Source: Solen grandis (Eukaryota; Mollusca; Bivalvia; Adapedonta; Solenidae). Taken from it: a stretch of 64,000 nt of DNA. The stretch lies in contig CM037788.1 of the NCBI GenBank assembly GCA_021229015.1, positions 41,024,049 through 41,088,048 on the forward strand, written 5' to 3'. Positions 46,711 through 58,400 of this stretch are shown in pieces. Positions within the stretch are counted from its first letter, which is position 1. Every line of letters begins with the position of its first letter. The notes beneath the pieces are model-generated. The model was not told the DNA's origin. It was given only the letters and a program-made list of their open reading frames with translations, and did not search any database. Made by a program: the position numbers and the translations under genes.

Positions 46711-47467
46711 GTAAGTTGTTGAATGTTCTTTTGCAGTAAACATAAGTTATGTCGTGTATGTTTCTAGAACCTGTTTCGGTCATACTTTGTTTAATGGTTA
46801 GTATTTATTTCATATCAATAGGGTTAGATGTAGCGTTAGTATTAATCCAGATTTTGATATTGTTGTTATGACCGATGCAATTATTTTCAGCATCTTAGAA
46901 TCACTCGGCATCATCTGTACGAATCCGTGGAAAATTTGGAAATAATTAGCAAAACTCTGTATTTGACGACCATTTACCAGACGGTATTTTAATGAAATGT
47001 CAAAACCATCAGGTGAATGGCTAAAAAATGCATAATAAGTTTACTTGTCTTGATATCCTTTAGATGTGTATAGATTACACTTACTTACAATTTTTATTTT
47101 CTATTATCACTTGTATAAATGTCGTATTACCTGCGCATGTGGTCTATCATAATGGTATAGATGTTCATTTATCAAAAGTACCGTTTGAAATACGTTTTTT
47201 TTTAAGATCTTAAAAATGTCTTTAACACTTTTCATGAGACTGAAACCAAGAAGCAGAGCTCAGACGGGTACCAACCACGGGCACACAGTGTCAATATATT
47301 ACTTACAGCAGATATTTCATATTAAAGTAAGCAGTCCATATATGGAAATGAGACGCTGTTTAATGCTTGAACAGCAACTTTCTGATGGCCTTTGTTTGCA
47401 AATTTTCATTGTTATCAGTGATTGGTATATTAAAGTATAGTTGGCGCAAAGAAATATGAAAGGTCGT

Positions 47468-47709
47468 TTAACCCTTTCCCTCATATAGACTCATTTTGAC
47501 GCACTCAGTAGGTACCACATAAAGCCTGATCTGCAGAAAACCACCCTTAAACCTTACCAAATTTAATTATAAAGTCCTCATTTCCAGACCACTGAGGAGC
47601 AGCGAACAGCATAAAACCTGATCAGCCTGCGAGTTACTCGCAGGCTTATCTGGTTTTATGTTGTTCGCATAGGTCTTTTCATGGTTTCCTCTATGAGGGA
47701 AAGGGTTAA
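47468..47709. mobile_element. 242-bp TTAA MITE, copy 2
   Basis: Ends TTAACCCTTTCCCTCATA and TATGAGGGAAAGGGTTAA (nearly perfect inverted repeats). The core palindrome GCCTGCGAGTTACTCGCAGG is intact. Confidence 0.88.
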
Positions 47710-48156
47710 AGTTTAAAGTTTAAAATAGAATATTTCACCATAAATACCAAATGATGAGGACACGAGTCACCAACTCACGAATATTGTTTACAAGTCTGAA
47801 GTTATCAAATTAAATTGGCCACAGATGTGGACTAAAAACTGAAATCAAATACGTAAAATCTAGTAAGATAGTAGGGTAAACACATAAAATCTTTTTAGTG
47901 TATGATATTACTTGTTGCAATGACCGACAAAGTTAATTTAGCTAAAATGACCGATATTTCCCAGTATGTAGGGGAATCTTAATTTAGCCGACTTATTCTG
48001 TTCGCAAAGGTTCGTAACCAAAAAAAAAAAAAAAGCAAAAAAAAAAAAGCTCAAAACCAAACCAAACAACAAAACACAAACGAAAGCAAGTCTCTATTGT
48101 CCGACTGACCTTTTGTCTGTCATTGAGGGAACTTTCCACATTAGACACATACAGGT

Positions 48157-50913
48157 CTGCGTCTATGGAAAGCCATGACTGTCTTATATGTAGATAATGA
48201 ATTTAGTTGTTGATCTATATATAAACAAAATTGAGTTACAACATGCTAATATAGAGTCGTTACAGCTTTACACTTATATAGAGCCGGTGCAACAATATAT
48301 AGAGTCAATTTAGCATTACCTAAAGTGATAATGTCAATGTATTGGGTGATTATGTCATTAGATCGAGCCGTTGAAATATTATATATAGAGTCGATCTGGC
48401 ACAATATGAAGTGAAAAAGTCAATATTGAAGAAGGAAATATGATTTTACGCGTCAATCATACACATTTTCAACATTTTCCAATCATTTCTTTATTTTATT
48501 ACACACTAGCAGAAATAGCAAGAATATGGAACATACAAAAAGGCTAATTTAAACCAGAATTTTAGAATTGGGGAAGATTTTAATGGAAATAGTGGATGTT
48601 ACTACCAAATTGGTGACGATTTATATAGGGTACGTTTTGACTGAGGGACGTTATCTCAACGGTGCATATATAACTTGAACCCGCTATAAATTATCCTATC
48701 TATATAACGACGTTACCACACAACATAATGACAGTGTCACTCAATATATGTATGTTTTCACTCCAGATAAAGACAAGTGGACATATTTTCATTTTATATG
48801 ATGCCATATCGACTCAATATATTGTTGCAACGTCTCAACATAAAGACTTTATATATTGCTGTAGCAGCTCTTTATAAGTGCATTGTCGCTTCATAAAAAG
48901 TCAGGTGGATCCTATATATCGTCAAAAAGACTCAATAAAGAGCTGTTACGACTCTGTATAGGGCCTAAACAATAGCTTGTTTCCGCTACCCCGACCGACC
49001 CTATTTTTTAATCTTTTTTTTTGCCAAAATTTTTATAAAAGATTAAAATCTCTTCGACAGTCGCCATTTCATTTCGGGTATTTTCGGTCCTTTCCATATC
49101 TTAGCTGTAATTGTTCGACATGAACGCATTCCCGCGATCCAGATAACACCAAAACTTGGCGAGGGATTCCTTCCGTTGAGACTCTTGATTTTTCAAGAGA
49201 AAACATAATTATTAAATGAAATCAATTGTTGTGTGACGTATAATTTGTCAATACACATCGTAATCTTTCAAAAATTGAAACATTGAAACCGGAAATAAAG
49301 ACTTTTTTTTTGCCATCGACCATATTTTTTTCTTCAACATGAATTCCACCTGGATCAATAACATTACTCTTAAAAATCATTGAAAAAACCCCCCAAAAAA
49401 ACAAAAAAAACAAAAAAAACAACAACAACAACAGGCAGAACCAATGTCATTGCTGATGACTGAAGAGGAAATGTGTGAATACAAACCTACAAATAATGTT
49501 CACCGCTCAAGTTAATTTCAAAGTGAAAGTAAAATTTGATTTTGCGGGTCTGTTTATGAATATGAAATGAAAAGCCTAATCGGCACAAATATTTGTAGTA
49601 CTTTAAATCTGGCATTCAACCTTGACACAATATCATTCTTTCATAATATTAATAATTAAAATTCAATTTAAATGCCTTTGGTGGTTTTAATAGCAAGTGA
49701 AAAGCTATTTAAATATAACTTTATTTACTTCCGGTATGATCGTAGAAAAAAGCATCAACTGATAAATATTGTTTACAGCAATAATATGGTCTAAAAACTT
49801 TGGTAATGTTTTAAAACATGAATATTTAAAATGAAATACTGATTCTACATTATTTGAAATTAAGACTGACGTTGTACTTACAATAATGTGATCGTAGTAA
49901 AGTGGGTGGGGTAATGCATTGAGACAAACTTGCATTACCATTCTATAAAAATATGATAAGATTAAATAACATATAATATATTATTTTCACATTTGTATAT
50001 TATAAAAGATAATGATGATCTTAAAGTATTACAAACTTCCATTTAATCTAACATAAACATAATTAAAGTTTATTAGAAGTGCACTTTAATATTGTTTTAA
50101 ATATCTCAACAATCTTTTACTGAATTTAACTTAAATTAAAAACAGTTTAAGGGACTTCTTATTTAAGCAGAGACTTCTGATTTGAAAAGCATGATGTCCC
50201 GACAGGATTCTTGGCTGAAAAGTGTTGAACCCTGAAAAGTTTTATTTCAAAAACAATTTGACATCACACCAATATATAATTCTATACAAAGCAATTTAAT
50301 TTCAATTTTATTTTCTAGCTTCATAATGTCTATAGTTGAAATTGTTAACAACTAGAAGTTTCAACAATACATTAATCTGACAACAGAATATGGGAAACAG
50401 AAATGTATAAATTCTGAAATAAATTGTATTGGATGTCCCTCTTTCTAATTTCAGATACCTATAATTTATATAACTATTTCACATCAAAAATACTTGTTCA
50501 GCAAGCCAGACCTTAAAGTGCTCTGGCATTGCTGTCTTTCGTGACAGCCTATTGTCCAGTGTCTAATTAGCCGTCTACTCAATGTAGGATATCTACTGAA
50601 ATAAAGTCATTTAAATTAATTTCAAGATTTCAAGATTTTATAGCATCTTATGGACATATTAACATGTGTGAAATTACATTAAATGTCACTTATTGCATTC
50701 ATACACATGGAAAACTTTAAAAAATTGACTGAAAATCATGTTTCTTAAAAAAAAAATAATCCCTACCTACCGACCCTATTTTTTTCAGAGCCGGTAGCGG
50801 AAACAAGTCTTTTTTTTTTGGCCTAGGCACATTGTCACTAAATATATTGTGTGATTCAACAATATGCATTATCTATATATAAGACAATCATGGCTTTCCA
50901 TATGCGTCACTGC
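48157..50913. mobile_element. 2.75-kb inverted-repeat-bounded element, non-autonomous
   Basis: Left end TGCGTCTATGGAAAGCCATG then ACTGTCTTATATGTAGATAA returns at the right end as its reverse complement (TTATCTATATATAAGACAAT ... CATGGCTTTCCATATGCG), about 45 bases with few mismatches. The left 800 bases hold many copies of TATATAGAGTCG-like words in both orientations, such as GACTCAATATATTG. A second, inner inverted pair, CTTGTTTCCGCTACC, lies at 48977 and 50800. No convincing ORF lies inside. An autonomous relative would be needed for movement. Confidence 0.7.
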
Positions 50914-53900
50914 GAGATCACGTCGCAGAAATGACGTGCCATAATACCAATCAAGTTATTCTGACATCGAGTCAACGAGTCCCTGAAGCCACCTCATAAA
51001 CGCATCACTCACGGCTAGGATGCAGATGGCAATGGCAGGAGGTTGGAATAATACGTCCGAATGCTGGACCCCTCTTTTATATGATACATCTGTATGGTCA
51101 ATGCAAAAATATGTAAATTGGATTAAGACAGCCACGTACAAAACCCACGATTTTCACATATCCTCATTCGGTGTCAAATAAAGTTAATAGATACATCTGA
51201 ATGGTGTTAGTGTACATATTCTTCGCTGAAAAAATGGCTACAAAGTTACACAGTAAACAGTCATGGACATGATCTTATTTGACTCAGCATATGTTTATCT
51301 AATGTTGGTACAAATCCCACAACGTAATGTCTAAATGGGAAAATGGTGTAACAAAAGTATTCATGTCAGCCTTGGTAGAGTTCCTTATATGGACTAGAAA
51401 CACAGTTACTAGACCATCTTGACTATCGAAGATAATTTAAAAAATTCGAGAGATAAATCTTACTGTTGTGTTGCAAGTGTGCAGATACTTGCTATCAAAT
51501 TGTATAGCTTGCTTCATCCGTAATTATGGTTGTCAATGTCCCTTGTCCACATAATGAGATACCAGACTTCTCATCCAAAATATCAATTCTGTGATGAGGT
51601 ATTGAAAATATGTGATTGCAGAACAATATGTTTATACTGAACATATACCTTCAAGGTTTTGAAAAAAACCAACTTATTAATGAAGTTTTACTTGTCTGAA
51701 ATTATGGTTTAGTGATTTAACTGTAAAACTATATAGATAAACAAATGAAAAATTCGTTTGAAATGTTGAACAGTGATAAGCGCTCGTTTAGCAGTTTTAA
51801 AACAGGGACAAGTCATTTAGGATTGACAGTAAATAACAGAGAATGACTAATAATCAGAATATTTACAACTTTACCCACGAGCCTCGAATTTGAGATATTC
51901 GTTCCAAAGAGTCCGATCTAAGGTGGAAAGATAATGTCATTACCCCGATTTGCTTGTTTGTGTGTTGAATTAAAACGCAGAAAGGGATTGATTATCCACA
52001 TAACTGATGACCTTGGATAAATGGAATATCCGGGTCTGAATTACGTTTTTCTCCGAAAACATTTAAGTTAAAGCATTGGCTGAGAGGTTCTATTTACATT
52101 ATATTGGTTTTTATGGTTGCGGTTTTACCTCAGTAAATACTACTTAAATATCATATTATCTGCTGATGATTTCTGAGATAAACAGATTTGAGCGCAATAG
52201 CGCTGTCATCTATAACGTGTCGTGACTGGCCAAATCTTCTGAATATCATTCAAAGTTATCTCATGTTTGATATAAGAAAGTAAATGATGTTTCGTCTTCA
52301 AACTGAACTGGCTCAACTCGGAAAAAAGGTAAAGAAAACTGACCAAAGGTATCATAGACTTCAAACTCTTCACACAGAAAATAGTTGAAACGTATGGCTT
52401 GTATGAAATACATTTTCACTTTTTACATTTTCTAGAATGCCACAGATAAAAGTTTTACAGTAATACATTTTATAGTAAGACAAGAGTAATGCTCAGTCAA
52501 ATGCGTATATTCATTATGCGTCTTTTTTCGTTTTGAAAAAAAAAATTTAAAAAACCTTTATCAATTAAATTCTTTTAAAATAAGAATCAATATTATGTAT
52601 AAAGATATTTGCATTGTTTTCTAATCAATAGAGAAACAGTATACATTCCTGCAAGGGATGAAGTTTGTCGAGAAAATACGAATATGTAATGAATAAAAAT
52701 GTGACGCAGTTTTAGATTTAGATTTTTTCGTGTTTTTTTTTTTTATATATTTAGGTTGTTATTTCGTCTACGTCTTGATGGAGCTTTTGAATTTATGATT
52801 TATTTGATTATGTCAATTAGTTTTTATTCTGTGGTCTTTTGCAATCTGTAAATACTTCAGTTGACGGATGTTAAGGCAAACTGAAGCCTTTCGGTACATA
52901 CCATTTGCATACATAACGTCATCCTTATCGCGCCTACTGTATTTGATTGTACCCGGTTGTAGCATAAATCCACCCATTAGCTGAGACTTATCGGAATATA
53001 CACTCTCCAGGCACACTCTATTACTAATGTATTACTGCATCCTTTTCGGTATCAGTAATTCTTGATAAACAAAACAAAAGCTAACAAAACATATAGCAAA
53101 TAAATCAGTATGTGTCCTCAAAAATATTCGAGTATTTATCGTGGGTGGATAATAAAATCGAAGTTTATCTCAAGTAAGATGACTTCTCACGGACCTAATC
53201 TCCACATCCTGGAGATTTTTCTTTCTTGTTCTTACAAGCACCGGCTTGAACTTCTACATGCATCTTATTTATACAAAATACAATCATTAGTCAGTATTAA
53301 GCTTTTATCATTGTGGCTAGTTTAAAATTTCAAAGAAGTTGTTCACCATTAAAATCATGGCAGTATGTTGTTGATTATGTTGATAGAAATGATGATGTAT
53401 TTGTTTTCGTAAGTGATGATGATGACTATTATGTAAATAATTATTATAATGACGATAATTTTGATGCTGCTGCTGCTGTTGATGATAATAATTACAATAT
53501 ACTTCCATTTATTTATTGTATTCCACTGCACTTTAATTGAACAAATAAGAATAAGAGCAAACAATTACCGTGAGTAGGAGATCCCTCAATGTACATAAAT
53601 TATCACTTTAATCTTGGGTTTCGGGATACATTAAGCAACCCCTGTACACATGCAGTCATAATCCGGACATTTGCTTTGAGGAAAGTTGGCCCTTGCAAAA
53701 TTATGGGACATACCATGATTCACCAATTTACTCCAGATCGCAGGGTATTATTACGCACTGAACATAGCTACAGTGGAAGCCGGGCTAAACATTGATCTTC
53801 AGTATTAAGGGGGTAAACACAAATCTCATCCATTTATAATCATACAGACGTCAGAATTAATGCCACGCTAACAGTACATCAATTCTTTTTGGGACTTACA

Positions 53901-54090
53901 TGTTAATGTATATACGTACTTTTTGTACATTCGTATATCAAACATAGTTACGTAAAGATGTGTTTTACGTTATGAAATTATGACGTGATACCAGCTCCGA
54001 TCAGATTACTTACGGGTTAATACAGTTTTTTAATTAGATTATAGCAAAGAAATTTCGAAACAAATGAAGTCTTATCGTCAAGGGTGAAAA
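50914..54090. other. Non-coding, AT-rich
   Basis: No gene or element that I can support. Low-complexity GATGAT/AATAAT words near 53390-53500 give open frames on both strands that are not genes. Confidence 0.6.
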
Positions 54091-54095
54091 TACTC

Positions 54096-54400
54096 GCATA
54101 TTTGTTGAATATACTCGTTAATTTGTTGAATATGCTCGTTAATTTGTTTAATATACTTGTAAAGTCGTTGAATAGTAGTATAGTTGTTGAATATACTCGA
54201 AAAACTGTTAAATATACTGATATAGTCGTTGAATATACTCGTATAGTTGTTGAATATGCTCGTCAAGTTGTTGAATATACTTGTAAAGTCGTTGAATATA
54301 CTCGTATAGTTGTTGAATATACTCGTTAAGTCGTAGAATATACTTGTAAAGTCGTTGAATATACTTGAATAGTTGTTGAATATACTTGTATAGTTGTTGC
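54096..54400 (+). repeat. 21-bp minisatellite (GTTGTTGAATATACTCGTATA)
   Basis: About fourteen tandem copies of a 21-base unit. Because 21 is a multiple of three, several frames stay open on both strands (for example a repeated VVEYTR on the plus strand and NNYTSIF on the minus). There is no start, splice or context supporting translation. Confidence 0.93.
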
Positions 54401-54767
54401 AAATAAATGAAATAAACATATAGATAAAACGTGCAGTTTGACAGTAGATCAGCAAAGCAGACTAATCCGATTACGTGTTGATTAATCAAAACAAACTTTG
54501 AGACGAATAAAAAACAGAAACAGTTAAGTAAACATCGTGGTTTTTGTTCATCTCCTTTTTGTACCTGTCACCATTTACTTTCAAGAATCATACGTTTGAT
54601 CGCAATGACGGAAGGCTCCCCTTGACCGGAATGTACTCACTCTTTACATCCCGTAAATCACGTCTGAATACTCCAGTTACTTTAAACGGACATTGAATGT
54701 ATAATTAAGTAATCCTAACATCCGGAGCAACGAGATGTCAAACTAAGTAAAGCAGTCATCGACTTGA

Positions 54768-55000
54768 CTTGACTATTTGAGTTTACAGTCGCTTCGACAG
54801 TATTTCAGTCATATAGCGACGTCCAGCTAATTACAGGTGGAGGAAAACCCCGAATGCACGGAGGCATCCGGGTAGAACCACCGACCTACCGCAAGCCAGC
54901 TGGACGGCTTCCTCACATGAAAATCCGAATGACCCTGCCGGGATTCGAACCCACGCGGTAAGGAGCTGAGTGAGTGTTAAAGTCAGCGACTTTACCCTCT
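54768..55000 (-). mobile_element. tRNA-derived SINE, copy 4, head truncated
   Basis: Minus-strand copy with B box GTGGGTTCGAATCCCGG, body and tail as in copy 3, and a GACTT-type tail (CGACTTGACTTGACTATTTG on the plus strand). The first bases of the tRNA-like head (GGGCCTCCGTGGCCG) are missing at 55000. It lies about 150 bases upstream of the DUOX(+) TATA-like box. Confidence 0.85.
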
Positions 55001-55149
55001 ATTTTCAATAGATACCTCAGAGGACTGATTCATAACACTATTATAGTATGCATGTTTGTGTAGAGAAACCAAACAATGTAAAACGTAAATTAATTTGCAA
55101 TTAGCGAATTTCTTTTTTAAGTTAAATTTTTGTAATTATATGACGGAGC

Positions 55150-55160
55150 TATATATATAA
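55150..55160 (+). promoter_or_regulatory. TATA-like box upstream of DUOX(+) first coding exon
   Basis: TATATATATAA, 90 bases before the first in-frame ATG (55250) and 204 before the likelier start (55364). A start of transcription near 55180 would fit. It could be chance in AT-rich DNA, or compete with leader exons at 42.7 or 46.7 kb. Confidence 0.4.
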
Positions 55161-55363
55161 ATGCGTTTTTTTTTTGTGATGGGCACGCTACTACCGGATT
55201 TGTCTACCATTGTTCTGATTCGCTGTTACCTGTTGAGTGGACCACGCGGATGTACAGCTGTTTATGTCACATGTCTATATTTAGAATGTTGATCCTAATG
55301 GCAAGTTTCGTTGTATATTCGAAGGGAACACTTCATGCAACACACGGGCTGCCAGTAGTAAAG

Positions 55364-55409
55364 ATGGAGTTAACTAAATGTGTCGTCTTCTTAATCTTTT
55401 CCTACACAG
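55364..55409 (+). CDS. DUOX: DUOX(+) exon 1: signal peptide
   Basis: 15 codons plus one base, donor ACACAG|GTAAAT. The peptide MELTKCVVFLIFSYT has one Lys before a hydrophobic core. The frame is open upstream to at least 55250. An acceptor-like CTATATTTAG ends at 55284, so a splice from a distant leader exon is possible. Confidence 0.75.
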
Positions 55410-58400
55410 GTAAATTTTTCTTTCAATATTTTCCTAAGTCAAGATATTGCGATTATGATAGTTTTAATTACTATCCGAATAATCCATACAAATGTTAGTC
55501 GTATTATTTACGCAATTCTATATTAAAACGTTTATACATTTTGCTAATTAATTGAACTGTATGTCCTGACGTTTTGTCACTGTATGGCTTCACCCACCTC
55601 TCGATAGAATAACGCAAGAATGGTAAATAACAAAACAAGAATGCACGAATAGTAGTTTATGGATAATAGTATGAATATTGTACATTCTCCATACATTATT
55701 GTTTGCTTGTCTCAAATTTGTGCTTTTTATGATTTGTGACCTTATGTATATATGTTAGATGTATTTAATTCTTGATTATACATCGTATCTACTCAGCAAT
55801 CCCGTGCCTGATCCGTAAGATGTTCCGAAATGCGCGAGGTGTTCCGAACTGCATAAGTCTTACAATTTGTTATTTCTGTTCAAAATAAAATAAAATTTCT
55901 CGCTTTTCATAAGTTCATATAAATTGATTGCTGTCTCTAACATTCATGTAAATACAGCCATGTCCGTATTTACTAGTCCACCAATCCATCGACCAATTAA
56001 TCCATGTATTACACATATCAGTCAGTGCCAAATTCCATTTTACCTACATTCTCTTTTATCGAAATTGTGTGATGGATGTGATTAATGTAATCAGTGTAAT
56101 GGGTGTGATTTGTGTGACGGGTGTTATTTTTGTATGAATGTGTTTTATGTAATCATTGTAATGGATGTGATTTCTGTGTTTAAGTTATTTGTGATTAGTG
56201 TGATGAATTGATAATGTGATGATGTGATCTGTGTGATTTGTTAGATTAGTGTGATGAATTTGATAAGTGTGATGGATGTGATCTGTGTGATTTGTTTGAT
56301 TAGTGAGATGAATTTGATAAGTGTGATGGATGTGATCTGTGTGATTTGTTAGATTAGTGTGATGAATTTGATAAGTGTGATAAGTGTGATGGATGTGATC
56401 TGTTTTATTCATTAGATTAGTGTGATGAATATGCTATATATGATGGGTGTGATTGATGTGATCTGTTTTATTTGTAAGATTAGTGTGATGAATATGATAA
56501 GTGTGATGAGAGTGATGGATGTGATCTGTTTTATTCATTAGATTAGTGTGATGAATATGATATATGTGATAAGTGTGATGGATGTAATCTGTCTGATTTG
56601 TTAGATAAGTGTGATGAATATGATAAGTGTGATGGATGTGATCTGTTTTATTTGTTAGATAGTGTGATGAATATGATATATGTGATGAGTGTGATGGATG
56701 TGATCTGTTTTATTTGTTAGATTAGTGTGATGAATATGCGATATGTGATGGGTGTGATTGATGTGATCTGTTTTATTTGTAAGATTAGTGTGATGAATAT
56801 GATAAGTGTGATGAGAGTGATGGATGTGATCTGTTTTATTCATTATATTAGTGTGATGAATATGATATGTGTGATGAGTGTGATGGATGTGATATGTGTT
56901 ATTTGTTAGATTAGTGTGATGAATATGATAAGTGTGATGATGTGATCTGTGTTATTTGTTAGATTAGTGTGATGAATATGATAAGTGTGATGAGTGTGAT
57001 GGATGTGTTCTGTGTGATTTGTTAGATTAGTGTGATGACTATGATAAGTGTGATGGATGTGATCTGTGTTATTTGTTAGATAAGTGTGATGAATATGATA
57101 TATGTGATGAGTGTGATGGATGTGATCTGTTTATTTGTTAGATTAGTGTGATGAATATGATAAGTGTGATGAGTGTGATGGATGTGTTCTGTGTGATTTG
57201 TTAGATTAGTGTGATGAATATGATAAGTGTGATGGATGGATGTGATCTGTGTTATTTGTTAGATAAGTGTGATGAATATGATAAGTGTGATGAGTGTGAT
57301 GGGTGTGATCTGTGTCATTTGTTATATAAGTGTGATGAATTTGATATATGTGATGAGTGTGATGGATGGATGAGTGTGATGGGTGTGATCTGTGTCATTT
57401 GTTATATAAGTGTGATGAATTTGATATATGTGATGAGTGTGATGGATGGGAACTGTGTGATTTGTTATATTAGTTTGATGAATATGATAAGTGTGATGAG
57501 TGTGATGGATGTGATCTGTGTGATTTGTTAGATTAGTGTAATGAATATGATAAGTGTGATAAGTGTGATGGATGTGATCTGTGTGATTTGTGAGATTAAT
57601 GTGATGAATATGATATGTGTGATGATTGTGATGGATTATCTATGTGGTTTGTTTGGTTAGTGTGATGAATATGATATATGTGAGAGTGTGATCTGTGTGA
57701 TAACTGTGATGGGTGTCTTTTGTCTGATATGTGTGGTGAATATGATCTGTGTGATGGAATGATGGGTGTGATTTTTGTGATAATCTCAGCTCACTAATAA
57801 CCCAGTGGTAGAGTATCCGCTTTGTGTTTGGGAGGTCTTGGCTTCGAATCCCAGCCGGGGCACTTCCTACGGTGACCGCGTCAAACCGTCTTACCTGATG
57901 CACCCTTGCCTGGCACTCGGTAAAATAGGGTTGCTAGGGGAACTCGGAGTGATCGATGTAATCAGTGTGATAAATGTAATCTGTATGAACTTTGATAATT
58001 GTGAAGTATGTAAAAGTTTGATTTGTGTGATGAGTTCGTCCAATGTGAAGGGTGTGAGTGGGCAGTGTGATTTTTTTGGAAAAGGGTTTAATAGTTGTAT
58101 GTGGTTCTGGGATCGAACCCACTACCCCATATTCATTCTCTGATTAACTTTCATCCACCCAATCCATCTATGTTACAACTGATTCGAATATTTTGTTAAA
58201 TCCTAAATAGGGGCACGAATAGCTCTAGGTATGTCTCACACACGTTATAAACCATTCACAGACAGGCTCTAGGTATGTCTCACACACATTTTAAACCATT
58301 CACAGACACGCTCAAGGTATGTCTCACACACAATTCAAACCATTCACAGACAGGCTCTAGGTATGTCTCACACACAATTCAAACCATTCACAGACAGGCT

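Larger units (their letters stand above)
44390..47815. repeat. Tandem duplication unit B, enlarged by two insertions
   Basis: Second copy of 41520-44110. It is longer because a MITE (44580-44821) and the dispersed repeat at 45600-45990 have landed in it, plus another MITE near its right end (47468-47709). The plus-strand open frame at 45030-45260 lies in non-homologous filler and is not supported as a gene. Confidence 0.78.

Noticed and set aside
50956..51141. Minus-strand frame with FQPPAIAICILA before a GTGAGT donor, considered as a second DUOXA-like exon
   Set aside because: It lacks the RTxVTxD and GIRG features, and no acceptor or start context supports it.
53313..53564. Overlapping frames rich in Asp/Asn/Tyr or Ile/His
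   Set aside because: Low-complexity GAT/AAT/TGC words give open frames on both strands; nothing protein-like.
56058..57785. Open frames with Met-Ile-Ser-Val and His-Thr-Asp repeats
   Set aside because: Products of the TGTGATG satellite, interrupted whenever the unit length varies.
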